A stretch of 64,000 bases of DNA, taken from Clostridiales bacterium (GTDB taxonomy: Bacteria; Bacillota; Clostridia; Christensenellales; Aristaeellaceae). Location of the stretch: assembly GCA_015056365.1 (NCBI GenBank), contig SVGM01000006.1:93931-157930 (forward strand), in the 5' to 3' direction. Shown in pieces: positions 6,727-16,369 of the stretch. The position numbers and the translations under genes were made by a program. Within the stretch, counting starts at the first letter, position 1. Each line of letters opens with the position of its first letter. The notes beneath the pieces were generated by a model. That model saw nothing but the letters and a program-made list of their open reading frames with translations, had not been told where the DNA came from and searched no databases.

Positions 6727-9700
6727 ATGAAGATCCCGCAAAACCGGAACCGCTGGCTGGCGCTGACGATGGCGGTTGTGTTGCTGGCCAGCCTGTGGAT
6801 CCTGCCCGGTGGCGGCCTGATGGCTGCATCGGCAGAGACTGCACCGGCCGGGACGGCATCCTCTGCCGATGCAGCGGCGGCTCCGTCCACTGACCCCATC
6901 GATCCCACCCAGTGGGGCATCTCCCTGCGGGAGGACGGCACCCTGCTGGTGTACGCTTACTACGGCACCGAAAAAAATCTGGTGGTTCCCAGCGAGCTGC
7001 TGGGCATCCCAGTAACGGCGGTGGATGTGTGGGAACTGTACCCCAAGGATGAGCTTGACCCCAACCGGCCGGTGTACCCGGCGTTTTCGCTGACCCTCCC
7101 GGAGAGCGTTACCCATATCGAGGGGTCTTTCTACGCAGAAGGCCTGCGCAAGCTGACCATCCGAGGCGATGTGGACTGTCTGCCGAGAAACTTTCTGTAT
7201 GGCCATGAAAAGCTGCAGGAGGTGGAGATTACCGGCAGCGTTGGCATCATCGAAAAAGATGCTTTGGACTACTGTGACAATCTGACAACCGTCAATCTGG
7301 GTACCCGCATGCCGGAGGTCACCGACGGTGCCTTTTTCGGCTGCGACAAGCTGGAAACGGTTGCGGTGGCTGGCGAAACCGTTCCCGTTACCCGGTGGCA
7401 GAGTTCCTACAGCACTTCCACTTCGTATGTGCAGCGGGAGCAATTGACGGACGAAGCGGGCAACCTGTACGAACTCAACGCGGATGGCGCATCCGTTACG
7501 CTGATCCGTATGCCGGAAGAGCAGCTGCAACAGACGCAGCTGGTGCTGCCCTCCTACTGCGGCGAATACCCGGTAACTGCCCTGGGCGGCTCTTTCCTGG
7601 CAAGCAAGCCCATGCTGGAATCCGTGATACTGCCCACACAGCTCAAGGATACGGGCCGCTCTACCTTCTCCAACTGCCCCGCCCTTCGGGAGGTCATTCT
7701 GCCGGAAGGGCTTGAAACCATTGGCGATTCTTGCTTTTACCGCTGCGAAGCCCTTGTGTCCATCACCCTGCCCGAAGGCGTTGTGACCATCGGGGATGAG
7801 GCTTTTATGCACTGCACCGCCCTTGCCGAAATCACCCTGCCCTCTATGGCCACTTCCATTGGCTTCCGCAGCTTCTACAGCTGCACAGCCTTGGAAAGCA
7901 TCACCCTTCCCGAAGAGCTTACCCACATCGGCGACGCTGCTTTTGAGTACTGCCAATCTCTCAAGGCCATCACCCTGCCGGAGGGGCTGGAAAGCCTTGG
8001 CGATTCTGCGTTCTCTTACTGCTCGTCCCTCAAGGAGATCGTCATTCCCCAAGGCATCACTGCGCTGCCGGACTACCTGTTCTGCGAATGTGTGGCTTTG
8101 CGCAGCGTCACCCTGCCCGAAGGGATGACCACCATCGGCACGCATGCCTTTGAAAACTGCGCTCTGCGTCAGATCAAACTGCCACAGAGCCTTACCCAGC
8201 TGGGTGAATACGCCTTTGGCCGCTGCTATTCGCTGGAGAAGGTGAACATCCCCAGCGGCGTAACCGTCATCCCGGAGGATTGCTTCATCGTCTGTGAAGC
8301 CCTTGCCAGCGTCTCTTTGCCCGAAGGGGTAACGGAGATCGGCGATAGCGCATTCTACGGCTGCAAGGCGTTGTCTTCCCTGACGCTGCCGGAGGGCTTG
8401 CGCATCATCGGCCCGTCCGCTTTCCGGGGATGCGCCCGGCTGCGCAAGCTGACCTTGCCGGAGGGGCTGTGCTCCCTTGGCCGGCATGCGCTGGCTGGTA
8501 CCGGCTTGTCTTCCCTTACCCTGCCCCCGGCCATCATCGTGATCCCGGAAGGCCTGCTGTCCAGCTGCAAAAACCTGAGCCAGCTGAAGCTGGCGGAGGG
8601 CACGCTGTATCTGGGCAAGGATAGCCTCGGATGGACCAAGTCCCTTTCCACGGTGGAACTGCCGGAAAGCTTGCAGGTGCTGGCCTGTGAGGCGCTTAGC
8701 TACTCCGGCATCCGCACCCTGACCCTTCCTGCCTCCGTGACCCATATCGGTTCCCTTGCGCTGAATCGCACCGGCGCTACCTCCAACACCACCCAGTGGC
8801 TGATGCTGAAAAAGCTGACCATGAATAGCTTCGACTGCATCATCGCCCCGGATTTTCTCTCGGAAAGCCCCAATGCCTATCTGAAAGAGGGCTACGAAGC
8901 CCACGACCGCAGCATGACGCTGGTGTGTGAGCCGGGCAGCACCATTGACGACCTGCTGGTGAACTCCAAGTGTATCAAGAAGGACTATCTGCCGCTGACG
9001 GAGTTCCCGGCGGAAACCGCGCCGGCTGATCCAGTGCTGACCGCCGATCGGTACGCAGGCCGCAGCGACCTGACGGAGATCATCATCCCCGAAGGCGTGG
9101 TGGTCATTGAAGCGGGCGCTTTTGCCGACTGCAACCGGCTCACTTCCGTCACGTTCCCCTCCACCCTGCAGACCATCGGCGAGAAAGCCTTTGCCAGCTG
9201 CGCCAACCTGACCGCCATCACCCTACCGGACAGCGTCACGGAAATCGGGCACACCGCCTTTGCCCTGTGTCCCCGGCTTTCGCAGGTTACCCTGTCCGCC
9301 GGACTGACGGAAGTGCCGAAGCTGGCCTTCACCATGTGTGATTCGCTGCAAGAGATCGTCATTCCCGAAGGGGTAACAACCTTAGGCGATGATGCCTTCG
9401 GCCTGTGCGACCTGCGTAAGGTAACCCTGCCCACCACCCTGCAGACCATCAGCAGGGGTTGCTTTGCCTATAATGCCAAACTGACAGAGCTGGTGCTTCC
9501 GGAAGGCCTTACCTCCATCGGCATCGAGGCCTTTGCCGGGCTTTCCAAGCTGACCGAGATCACCATCCCTGCGGGGGTGGAATTCCTGCCCAGCAAGGTT
9601 TTTGTTGGCTGCCGCAGCTTGCGTAAGGTGGTGCTGCCGGAAGGATTGCTGGCCATCGGTTCCTGCACCTTCGAGCTGTGTGGCGACAGCGACAACCCCA

Positions 9701-9852
9701 TGCGCATCAACCTGCCGGATTCTCTTGTGCGCATCGACGACGACGCTTTCCTCTATTGCGAAGCCTGCGTCCGGGCCACGGTGACCGAGGGTAGCGTGGG
9801 TGAAGCCTTTGCGCTGGAAAAGGGCATCCGGGTGAGCTATCCAGAGGAGTAA
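6727..9852 (+). CDS. Giant secreted BspA-like leucine-rich repeat protein (LRR_5)
   Basis: A 1041-residue protein with a signal peptide (Lys-Ile-Pro-Gln-Asn-Arg, hydrophobic segment to about residue 35) and then about thirty copies of a 23-residue BspA/TpLRR repeat. Typical units read Leu-Pro-Glu-Gly-Leu-x-x-Ile-Gly-x-x-Ala-Phe-x-x-Cys-x-x-Leu. These proteins in gut and oral anaerobes are cell-surface or secreted and often bind host proteins or other cells. No sortase motif or other wall anchor is visible at the C-terminus, which ends soon after the last repeat. ATG 6727 follows AAAGGAGGA. DNA repeats are diverged, so no recent array expansion is evident. Confidence 0.9.
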   Translation: MKIPQNRNRWLALTMAVVLLASLWILPGGGLMAASAETAPAGTASSADAAAAPSTDPIDPTQWGISLREDGTLLVYAYYGTEKNLVVPSELLGIPVTAVDVWELYPKDELDPNRPVYPAFSLTLPESVTHIEGSFYAEGLRKLTIRGDVDCLPRNFLYGHEKLQEVEITGSVGIIEKDALDYCDNLTTVNLGTRMPEVTDGAFFGCDKLETVAVAGETVPVTRWQSSYSTSTSYVQREQLTDEAGNLYELNADGASVTLIRMPEEQLQQTQLVLPSYCGEYPVTALGGSFLASKPMLESVILPTQLKDTGRSTFSNCPALREVILPEGLETIGDSCFYRCEALVSITLPEGVVTIGDEAFMHCTALAEITLPSMATSIGFRSFYSCTALESITLPEELTHIGDAAFEYCQSLKAITLPEGLESLGDSAFSYCSSLKEIVIPQGITALPDYLFCECVALRSVTLPEGMTTIGTHAFENCALRQIKLPQSLTQLGEYAFGRCYSLEKVNIPSGVTVIPEDCFIVCEALASVSLPEGVTEIGDSAFYGCKALSSLTLPEGLRIIGPSAFRGCARLRKLTLPEGLCSLGRHALAGTGLSSLTLPPAIIVIPEGLLSSCKNLSQLKLAEGTLYLGKDSLGWTKSLSTVELPESLQVLACEALSYSGIRTLTLPASVTHIGSLALNRTGATSNTTQWLMLKKLTMNSFDCIIAPDFLSESPNAYLKEGYEAHDRSMTLVCEPGSTIDDLLVNSKCIKKDYLPLTEFPAETAPADPVLTADRYAGRSDLTEIIIPEGVVVIEAGAFADCNRLTSVTFPSTLQTIGEKAFASCANLTAITLPDSVTEIGHTAFALCPRLSQVTLSAGLTEVPKLAFTMCDSLQEIVIPEGVTTLGDDAFGLCDLRKVTLPTTLQTISRGCFAYNAKLTELVLPEGLTSIGIEAFAGLSKLTEITIPAGVEFLPSKVFVGCRSLRKVVLPEGLLAIGSCTFELCGDSDNPMRINLPDSLVRIDDDAFLYCEACVRATVTEGSVGEAFALEKGIRVSYPEE

Positions 9853-10045
9853 CAAAGGAAACCTACGCGAAGGACAATCCCTCCGTCAAGGCCCCGCCTT
9901 GCCAACGGTCAGTTGTGCAACCGCCGCAGCCTCACAACCTGTTCGCTGCGCCTTCACCCCCCGCCTGCTGCCTTGATGACTCTTCCCCAAAAACTTCCGG
10001 CCCGCACAGCCACTTCTTTAGTCAATCTTATCACCCATCCCGCCT
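9853..10045. other. Intergenic stretch without recognised function
   Basis: Between the LRR gene and the repeat cluster I see no gene, no convincing terminator and no promoter of good quality. Confidence 0.4.
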
Positions 10046-10186
10046 TTGAGGCCGTGAAACGGCCTCAATGATGGGATTCCAAAGGGCCTAAGGCCCTTTG
10101 GCGGGTTCCAAGGGCAGAGCCCTTGGCCGGTTTCAAGGGCAGAGCCCTTGAACGGGCGTGGGGCAGAGCCCCGCACCCATCCCCCA
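10046..10186. repeat. Composite palindromic repeat (family B), five-hairpin copy
   Basis: Hairpins in order: TTGAGGCCGT-gaa-ACGGCCTCAA (10046-10068), CAAAGGGCCTAAGGCCCTTTG, two copies of CAAGGGCAGAGCCCTTG, and TGGGGCAGAGCCCCG, joined by GCGGGTTC-like linkers. It stops just before the ribosome binding site of the ABC ATPase gene and so would lie in its mRNA leader. The first hairpin is identical to those at 18811 and 18941; the later stems differ in sequence but keep pairing. Confidence 0.8.
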
Positions 10187-10206
10187 TAAAGGAGGTCACA
10201 TCCCCC

Positions 10207-11748
10207 ATGTCCAAGGAAATCGTTCGCTTTTCCCATGTGAGCATGCAGTTTCCCGGCACGCTGGCCAATGATGACATCAGCCTGAGCATTTACGAGGGCG
10301 AGGTGTTCGCGCTGGTGGGCGAAAACGGGGCAGGTAAATCCACCCTGATGAACCTGCTTTACGGCCTGCATCAGCCCACGCTGGGTGAGATCACCATCGA
10401 CGGGCAGCCCGCCGGCAGTCAGCACAGCCCTGAGCGGGCCATGCAGATGGGCGTGAGCATGGTGCATCAGCACTTCAAACTGGTGCCCTCATTTACCGTA
10501 GCCCAGAACATCCTGCTGGGCCACGAACCCAAAAAGTGGGGGCTGTTCTACGATTCGAAAAAAGCTAACGAGACCGTGCGCAAGCTGTCGGAAACCTACG
10601 GGCTGGAGGTAGACCCCGAGCACGTGGTGCGGGATCTGAGCATCGGTCTGCAGCAGCGCGTGGAGATTTTGAAGGCACTGCGCACCGGCGCCAAGGTGCT
10701 GATCCTTGACGAGCCCACCGCCGTTTTGACCGCCCAGGAGACCGAGGAGCTGTTCTCGGTCATCCGCCGCATCGTCCGGGAGAAGAACATGACGGTGATC
10801 ATGATCACCCACCGCCTGCCGGAAGTGATGCAGATCAGCGACCGGGTGGGCGTGATGCGCAGGGGCAGGATGATCGACGTGCTCAACACCGCCGAAACCA
10901 GCGAGCAGGCCATCTCCTCGCTGATGGTGGGTCGTGACGTTATTTTCGACGACCTGCGCACCGAGCAGGAGTCGGGCGAGGAGATGCTGGTCATTCGAGA
11001 CCTGCGCGCCAACAACGACCGGCTGCTGCCCGCCCTTCGGGGCGTCAGCCTGACCGTTCACGCCGGGGAGATCGTCGGCGTATGCGGTGTGGAGGGCAAC
11101 GGCCAGACCGAACTGAGCGAGTGCATCATGGGAATGCGCGAGCAGGCAGGGGGTCAGGTGCTGCTGGGCGGCAAGGACATCAGCCGCCTCCAGCCCCGGG
11201 AGATCCGGGAGATGGGGGTCAGCTTCATCCCGGAGGACCGCCTGTCCACCGGCGTTGATCAGAAATCCTCCATCAGCGAAAACCTGGCTCTTGGCAAGCA
11301 CCGCACAAAGGAATTCAGCCTGCTGGGCGTTCATCTGCGCCGGGGCAGGGTGAAAAAATACGCCCAGCAGCTGGAGAAGCAGTTCGATATCCGCTGCGCA
11401 GGCGTGGATGAGCCGGTGCAGTCCCTCTCCGGCGGCAATGTGCAGAAGGTGGTCATCGCCCGGGAATTCTCCTTCGAGACGCCGGTGCTGGTCATCTGCC
11501 AGCCCACCCGCGGCGTAGATATCGGCGCCATTGAGTTTATTCACGAGCGCATCATCGAAAAGCGCAATCAGGGCTGCGCCATTCTGCTCATCAGCGCGGA
11601 TCTGGACGAGCTCTTCCGCCTCAGCGATACCCTGGTCACCCTCTACGACGGCCAGATCACCGGCCGCTTCAAGGCAGGGGAGATCACCATGGAGGAGATC
11701 GGCTTCTATATGCTGGGGGCCAAGCAGCAGGAGCACAAAGAAGCCTGA
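10207..11748 (+). CDS. BMP/nucleoside ABC importer, ATP-binding protein (two fused ABC domains)
   Basis: Energises uptake of the ligand delivered by BMP proteins. The 513-residue protein has two ABC domains in tandem, as in NupA/YufO and sugar RbsA-type ATPases. Domain 1: Walker A GENGAGKST (38-46), signature Leu-Ser-Ile-Gly-Leu-Gln-Gln, Walker B Leu-Ile-Leu-Asp-Glu-Pro-Thr. Domain 2 has a degenerate Walker A (Gly-Val-Glu-Gly-Asn-Gly-Gln-Thr-Glu) and Walker B (Val-Ile-Cys-Gln-Pro-Thr), so it likely binds but does not hydrolyse ATP, as is usual in the class. ATG 10207 follows AAAGGAGG; upstream in-frame codons fall in a repeat. Confidence 0.93.
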   Translation: MSKEIVRFSHVSMQFPGTLANDDISLSIYEGEVFALVGENGAGKSTLMNLLYGLHQPTLGEITIDGQPAGSQHSPERAMQMGVSMVHQHFKLVPSFTVAQNILLGHEPKKWGLFYDSKKANETVRKLSETYGLEVDPEHVVRDLSIGLQQRVEILKALRTGAKVLILDEPTAVLTAQETEELFSVIRRIVREKNMTVIMITHRLPEVMQISDRVGVMRRGRMIDVLNTAETSEQAISSLMVGRDVIFDDLRTEQESGEEMLVIRDLRANNDRLLPALRGVSLTVHAGEIVGVCGVEGNGQTELSECIMGMREQAGGQVLLGGKDISRLQPREIREMGVSFIPEDRLSTGVDQKSSISENLALGKHRTKEFSLLGVHLRRGRVKKYAQQLEKQFDIRCAGVDEPVQSLSGGNVQKVVIAREFSFETPVLVICQPTRGVDIGAIEFIHERIIEKRNQGCAILLISADLDELFRLSDTLVTLYDGQITGRFKAGEITMEEIGFYMLGAKQQEHKEA

Positions 11749-11922
11749 GCGCCGCATGGTTTCGGAGCGATCAGGAAAACGGATTCCTGCTGAAAGAAGC
11801 AAAGCGGCAATGAACACATCCCGATTCCTCTGCGCTGATGCAACGGGTATGGTGCGGAGACACGGAAGGCAGAGCCTTCTGCCGGGGTTAAGGGGCAGTG
11901 CTCCTGCGAAAGGATGAACCGT

Positions 11923-13050
11923 ATGAACAATTCCTTTGTACAGACCCTTCGGGCGCTGGTGCGCCTGAAACCCTCCCAGAAGCTGCAGCGGGACTATCTG
12001 ACCTCGCTGGCCATCGCGGTGGCGCTGGCGTTCCTGGTGGGAGCAGGCATTCTGCTGCTTTGCGGTCATGATCCGCTTAAGTGTTACGCCGCGCTGTTCA
12101 AGGGGGCGCTGGGTACCCGCCGCGCCTTTGGCAACACCGTCGCCAAGACCATCACCCTGTGCCTGTGCGGCCTTGCCATGAGCGTGGCGGCCAAGGCGGG
12201 TATGTTCAATGTGGGCGGCGAAGGCCAGCTGTTCTTCGGCGCCATGGCTGCCGCCGTGGTGGGCGCTCATGTGAAGGGCGTGCCCGGCTGGGTGGTGACC
12301 ATTCTGGCGCTGCTGGCGGCGCTGGCGGCTGGCGGTCTGTTTGCGCTGCTGCCCGGCTGGCTCAAGGTGCGCTGGAAGGTGGACGAGGTCATCACCACCA
12401 TCATGCTCAATACCGCGGCCATCTATTTTTGCACCTATCTGGCCAACGGTCCGCTGAAGACCGCGGAGAAGGGCATTGCCTCCGGTACGGACAGCATCAT
12501 GGCGGAGGCGGCGTTCACCAAGCTGATCCCCCTGAGCAACCTGACCACCGCGCTGTTCTATGCCATCGCCACGGCGCTGATCATCTGGTATCTGATGAGT
12601 CGCTCCACCATTGGCTTTGAGATGAAGCTCACCGGCGACAACGACCGCTTTGCGCGCTACGGCGGCATCCGCGCGGACAAGCTGATGCTCTGGTCCATGG
12701 TGCTCAGCGGAATGATCTGCGGCATGGTGGGCATGCTGGAGATCTTTGGTCTGCACAAGCGTTTCCTCACCAGCGTCAGCAATGAGTTCTACTTTGACGG
12801 CATGCTGGTGGCCATGATCATGCGCTACAATCCCTTCGGCGTGATCCTGATGAGCTTCTTCTTTGCCATACTCAACATCGGCGGCCGTGCCATGGAGATG
12901 AGCGCCGGCATTCCCAGCGAGCTGATCCTGATCGTGCAGTCGATCATCATCTTCTTCATGGCGGCGGAGGGCGGCATCCGTACCGCGCTCACCAACCGCG
13001 CCGCGATCCGTAAGGCGCGCCGTGAGGCCGCAGCAAAGGGGGCAGTGTAA
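11923..13050 (+). CDS. BMP/nucleoside ABC importer permease 1
   Basis: Membrane subunit of about 375 residues with eight or more hydrophobic segments, of the BPD_transp_2 type (YufP/NupB-like). The conserved cytoplasmic and pore stretch Ala-Gly-Met-Phe-Asn-Val-Gly-Gly-Glu-Gly-Gln is present, as is the Val-Asp-Glu-Val-Ile-Thr-Thr-Ile-Met-Leu-Asn motif typical of this family. ATG 11923 fits the GAAAGGA box better than ATG 11914, which lies on top of it. The stop codon overlaps the start of the next permease by one base. A gap of about 170 bases separates it from the ATPase gene, with no terminator seen. Confidence 0.92.
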   Translation: MNNSFVQTLRALVRLKPSQKLQRDYLTSLAIAVALAFLVGAGILLLCGHDPLKCYAALFKGALGTRRAFGNTVAKTITLCLCGLAMSVAAKAGMFNVGGEGQLFFGAMAAAVVGAHVKGVPGWVVTILALLAALAAGGLFALLPGWLKVRWKVDEVITTIMLNTAAIYFCTYLANGPLKTAEKGIASGTDSIMAEAAFTKLIPLSNLTTALFYAIATALIIWYLMSRSTIGFEMKLTGDNDRFARYGGIRADKLMLWSMVLSGMICGMVGMLEIFGLHKRFLTSVSNEFYFDGMLVAMIMRYNPFGVILMSFFFAILNIGGRAMEMSAGIPSELILIVQSIIIFFMAAEGGIRTALTNRAAIRKARREAAAKGAV

Positions 13051-13967
13051 TGGGCGATATTTTCAACGTGCTTCTGCTTCAGAATACCCTGCGCACCGCA
13101 ACGCCGGTGGTGCTGGCGGCGCTGGGCTGCCTGATGACCCAGCATGTGAACATTACCAACATCGGCATCGACGGCATGATGCTCATCGGCGCGTTCTTTG
13201 CCGTGCTGGGCAGCTATTTCTTCGGCAGTTGGGCGGCCGGTCTGGCGCTGACCATTCTCATCGGTGTGGTGCTGGGCCTGTTCTACTATGTGTTTGTCAT
13301 CAAGTTCGGCAGCGACGAGTTTATCATCGGCGTAGCGCTGAATATCTTTGCCGGCGGCTTGACGGTGTTCCTTCTGCGCACCATCTTTCAGGTGAAGGGA
13401 TCCTTCTCCGATCCTGCCATCGTGCCGCTGCCCACCATCCGTATCCCGTTCCTTGAAGGCATCCCGGTGCTGGGCGCGCTGCTCAGCGGCAATACCCTTC
13501 TGGTGTATGTCAGCTGGATCCTGGTGGTGGTCATGTGGGCGCTGGTGTACAAGACCCCCCTGGGCATTCACCTGCGCGCTGCCGGCGAATATCCGGAGGC
13601 GCTTACCGCCTGCGGCAGAAGCCCGCAGAAGATGAAGTGTCTGGCCAGCGTGATGTGCGGCATTCTCAGCTGCGTGGCCGGCGCGCACCTGTCGCTGGGG
13701 TACCTGACCATGTTTACGGAGAATATGTCTGCCTCCCGCGGATACGTGGCCTTCGCCTGCGTCATCTTCGGGCGGGGCAATCCGCTGATTGTGTTCCTGG
13801 CAGCGTTGCTGTTCGGTTTTATCGATGCGCTGGGCCTGCGGCTGCAGAAGCATATACCCAGTGATCTGACGGCCATGGCGCCCTATCTGGTCACAGTGGT
13901 GATGATGGTGGTCGTGGTTCTGTGGGAGAGAAGGAAGAAGCGCGTGGCGCTGAAGAGAGCGGCTTGA
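13050..13967 (+). CDS. BMP/nucleoside ABC importer permease 2
   Basis: A 305-residue membrane protein, the YufQ/NupC-like partner of the preceding permease. It carries the family's Asn-Ile-Thr-Asn-Ile-Gly-Ile-Asp-Gly-Met-Met-Leu motif near the N-terminus, Ile-Gly-Val-Ala-Leu-Asn-Ile in the middle and the Gly-Ile-His-Leu-Arg-Ala-Ala-Gly-Glu segment in the cytoplasmic loop. Its ATG overlaps the previous stop in TAATG, so translation is coupled. It closes the transporter operon. A basic C-terminal tail (Arg-Arg-Lys-Lys-Arg) sits in the cytoplasm. Confidence 0.92.
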   Translation: MGDIFNVLLLQNTLRTATPVVLAALGCLMTQHVNITNIGIDGMMLIGAFFAVLGSYFFGSWAAGLALTILIGVVLGLFYYVFVIKFGSDEFIIGVALNIFAGGLTVFLLRTIFQVKGSFSDPAIVPLPTIRIPFLEGIPVLGALLSGNTLLVYVSWILVVVMWALVYKTPLGIHLRAAGEYPEALTACGRSPQKMKCLASVMCGILSCVAGAHLSLGYLTMFTENMSASRGYVAFACVIFGRGNPLIVFLAALLFGFIDALGLRLQKHIPSDLTAMAPYLVTVVMMVVVVLWERRKKRVALKRAA

Positions 13968-13970
13968 TGG

Positions 13971-13992
13971 AAGACGGCTGAGCTGTCTTTGG
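13971..13992 (+). terminator. Weak candidate terminator
   Basis: AAGACGGC (13971-13978) pairs with GCTGTCTT (13982-13989) with one mismatch and three T after. Low strength. Confidence 0.35.
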
Positions 13993-14343
13993 CGAAGAGT
14001 TTCGGCTCATTTGTGCGGTTTGCTGGGGGTGGCTTGCGTCCGCTAACGTCGCCGTGGGGTTTCTCGCGGCTGGCGCTGCGTGGGGCAGGGCAGGGCGCTA
14101 CACGCCCCTGCACCCCGTGCCTACTCTTTCTGGAAAGAGTAGGCAGAAAGCTGCGGCACGCTACCTCCGGGCAAAACCCCAGAATGGCTCCGCTCTGCGC
14201 GGGGGCTGCAGATTGTCCGCGCTGCGCAGGCGGTAGATATACAGAAGTTCCTTGGCTTGCGCGACGCGCCGGACGGCTTCGCCCCTTTCCGCGCCTCGCT
14301 ACGCCGGGGTTTTGCCCTCCGTTCGCTAACGCCGCCACGGGTT
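13993..14343. other. Non-coding region leading into the tandem array
   Basis: No gene is convincing. It holds a hairpin CCTACTCTTT-ctgg-AAAGAGTAGG near 14118-14141 and stretches such as TTCGCTAACGCCGCC that recur inside the 177-bp units downstream, so it may be an older, decayed part of the same repeat. Confidence 0.45.
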
Positions 14344-15200
14344 GCCGGGTGGTGGCTGCGGTATGGGGGCGGGGTGCTGCGGAGATAGGGTGCGGTTGCG
14401 GCTTGCCTATGTTCCGCCGCCAACAAACACCACCTCTCCCTGCGCAGCTGTACTGCGCAGTCCGGGGTGCAGGGGGTCACCCCCTGCTTGCCCTCCGTTC
14501 GCTAACGCCGCCCCCTGCTTGCCGGAAGGTGGCTGTAGTTTTGGGGTGGGGTGTTGCGGAAGTGTGGCGTGGTTGCGGCTTGCCTATGTTCCGCCGCCAA
14601 CCAACATCACCTCTCCCTGCGCAGCTGCGCAGCGCAGTCCGGGGTGCAGGGGGTCACCCCCTGCTTGCCCTCCGTTCGCTAACGCCGCCCCCTGCTTGCC
14701 GGAAGGTGGCTGTGGTATGGGGGCGGGGTACTGCGGAGATAGGGCGTGGTTGCGGCTTGCCTATGTTCCGCCGCCAACAAACACCACCTCTCCCTGCGCA
14801 GCTGTACTGCGCAGTCCGGGGTGCAGGGGGTCACCCCCTGCTTGCCCTCCGTTCGCTAACGCCGCCCCCTACTTGCCGGAAGGTGGCTGTGGTATGGGTG
14901 TGGGGTGTTGCGGAGATAGGGTGTGGTTGCGGGTTGCCTATGTTCCGCCGCCAACAAACACCACCTCTCCCTGCGCAGCTGTACTGCGCAGTCCGGGGTG
15001 CAGGAGGTCACCACCTGCTTGCCCTCCGTTCGCTAACGCCGCCCCCTACTTGCCGGAAGGTGGCTGTGGTATGGGGGCGGGGTACTGCGGAGATAGGGTG
15101 CGGTTGCGGCTTGTCTATGTTCCGCCGCCAACAAACACCCCTCTCCCTGCGCAGTCCGGGGTGCAGGGGGTCACCCCCTGCTTGCCCTGCTCTTTACCGG
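14344..15200. repeat. Tandem array, five copies of a 177-bp unit
   Basis: Unit starts, judged by GCCGG(A/G)(A/T)GGTGGCTG, are at 14344, 14521, 14698, 14875 and 15052, exactly 177 bases apart; the fifth is shortened. Each unit contains CCTATGTTCCGCCGCCAAC, a hairpin CTGCGCAG-ctgta-CTGCGCAG, a hairpin GCAGGGGG-tca-CCCCCTGC, and CCTCCGTTCGCTAACGCCGCC. As 177 is a multiple of three, several frames stay open through the whole array, but their translations are Pro/Cys/Ala-rich with no domain and no ribosome site, so I treat it as non-coding. Function unknown. Confidence 0.88.
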
Positions 15201-15262
15201 CGGGGGAAAAACGGGTATACTATGAATGGTATTTTTGGACCTTTTCAGGAAGGATGCTGAGT

Positions 15263-16369
15263 ATGCGCATCAATGTGACCCGCAGCTCCATGCCGCCCAT
15301 GGCGGAGTATGTGGAGGAGATCCGGGATTTGTGGGACAGTCACTGGCTGACCAATAACGGGCAAAAGGTGCTCCGGCTCAGGGATGAGCTGCGGGCGTAT
15401 TTGGGCTGCCCGGAGGTGGAGTTGTTTACCAATGGGCATCTGGCGCTTGAGGCGCTGGTGCGGAGCATGGGTCTGAAGGGCGAGGTGATCACCACGCCGT
15501 TCACCTTTGCCTCCACCACCCATGCGCTGGTGCGGTGCGGACTTGAGCCGGTGTTCGGCGACGTGCGCCGGGAGGACTGCACCCTTGACCCCGACGGGTT
15601 GGAAAGCCTGATCACGGAGCGCACCTGCGCCATTTTGCCGGTCCATGTGTACGGCAGACTGTGCGATGCGGAGAGGATCCAGCAGATCGCGGACCGGCAC
15701 GGCATCCCGGTGATCTATGACGCGGCCCATGCCTTTGGCGTACGCAAAGGCGGCGTGCCGGCGGCTGCGCTGGGCTATGCCAGCATGTTCAGCTTCCATG
15801 CCACCAAGGTGTTCAACACCATCGAGGGCGGCGCGGTGACCACGGCGGATCCTGCATTGGCACAGCGGCTGGCGCTGGAGAAGAATTTCGGCATTGCCAA
15901 TGCAGAGAGCACGCCTGCGGTGGGCGGCAATGCCAAGATGAACGAATTCCAGGCGGCAATGGGTCTGTGCAACATGCGGCACCTGCAGGAGGAGATCGCA
16001 GGCCGCAAGGCGGTGTATGAGCACTACGAGCAGCTGCTCCGGGGTGTACAGGGCGTCCGGCTGCTGGATGCGCAGGAAGATGTGGAGAGCAACTACGCCT
16101 ATCTGCCGGTGTTCTTTGATCATCAGGCTGTGCGCGACCGGGTATGCGATGCGCTGGCCAGGGAGGACGTATTCGCGCGGAAGTATTTCTATCCGCTGGT
16201 AAGTGATTTTGAGTGCTATCAGGGCAGGGCAGGTTTTGACAGCGCCCGTACGCCGGTGGCCAAGGCGCTGGCGGATACCGTGCTGACCCTGCCGCTGTAC
16301 CCCGGACTGGCGCCGGAGGACGTGGAACATATCGCTCAGGTGGTCCGCCGGGAGGCAGCCCGTGGGTGA
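15263..16369 (+). CDS. DegT/DnrJ/EryC1/StrS-family PLP-dependent sugar aminotransferase
   Basis: Predicted to transfer an amino group to a keto-sugar nucleotide for surface glycan synthesis. The 368-residue protein has the family landmarks: Phe-Thr-Asn-Gly-His-Leu-Ala-Leu near the start, Thr-Pro-Phe-Thr-Phe-Ala-Ser-Thr-Thr-His, the Asp-Ala-Ala-His-Ala-Phe-Gly cofactor motif and the Phe-His-Ala-Thr-Lys segment with the PLP lysine. ATG 15263 is chosen because AGGAAGG precedes it by nine bases; the frame is open far upstream only through the repeat array. Its end overlaps the flippase start, so the two are coupled. Confidence 0.9.
   Translation: MRINVTRSSMPPMAEYVEEIRDLWDSHWLTNNGQKVLRLRDELRAYLGCPEVELFTNGHLALEALVRSMGLKGEVITTPFTFASTTHALVRCGLEPVFGDVRREDCTLDPDGLESLITERTCAILPVHVYGRLCDAERIQQIADRHGIPVIYDAAHAFGVRKGGVPAAALGYASMFSFHATKVFNTIEGGAVTTADPALAQRLALEKNFGIANAESTPAVGGNAKMNEFQAAMGLCNMRHLQEEIAGRKAVYEHYEQLLRGVQGVRLLDAQEDVESNYAYLPVFFDHQAVRDRVCDALAREDVFARKYFYPLVSDFECYQGRAGFDSARTPVAKALADTVLTLPLYPGLAPEDVEHIAQVVRREAARG

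Noticed and set aside
6661..8904. A 747-codon minus-strand frame opposite the LRR gene
   Set aside because: Its apparent periodicity only mirrors the LRR repeats on the other strand.
10018..10206. Purine riboswitch ahead of the nucleoside transporter
   Set aside because: The hairpins are palindromic repeats found elsewhere in the window; no purine aptamer core was seen.
14344..15200. CRISPR array
   Set aside because: The whole 177-bp unit is repeated with no unique spacers, and no cas genes are present.
13989..15260. Long repetitive plus-strand frames through the 177-bp array
   Set aside because: The unit length is a multiple of three, so frames stay open automatically; no start signals and no domain.
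14342..15262. N-terminal extension of the aminotransferase through the tandem array
   Set aside because: The family starts near Met-Arg-Ile-Asn-Val at 15263, which has its own ribosome binding site.
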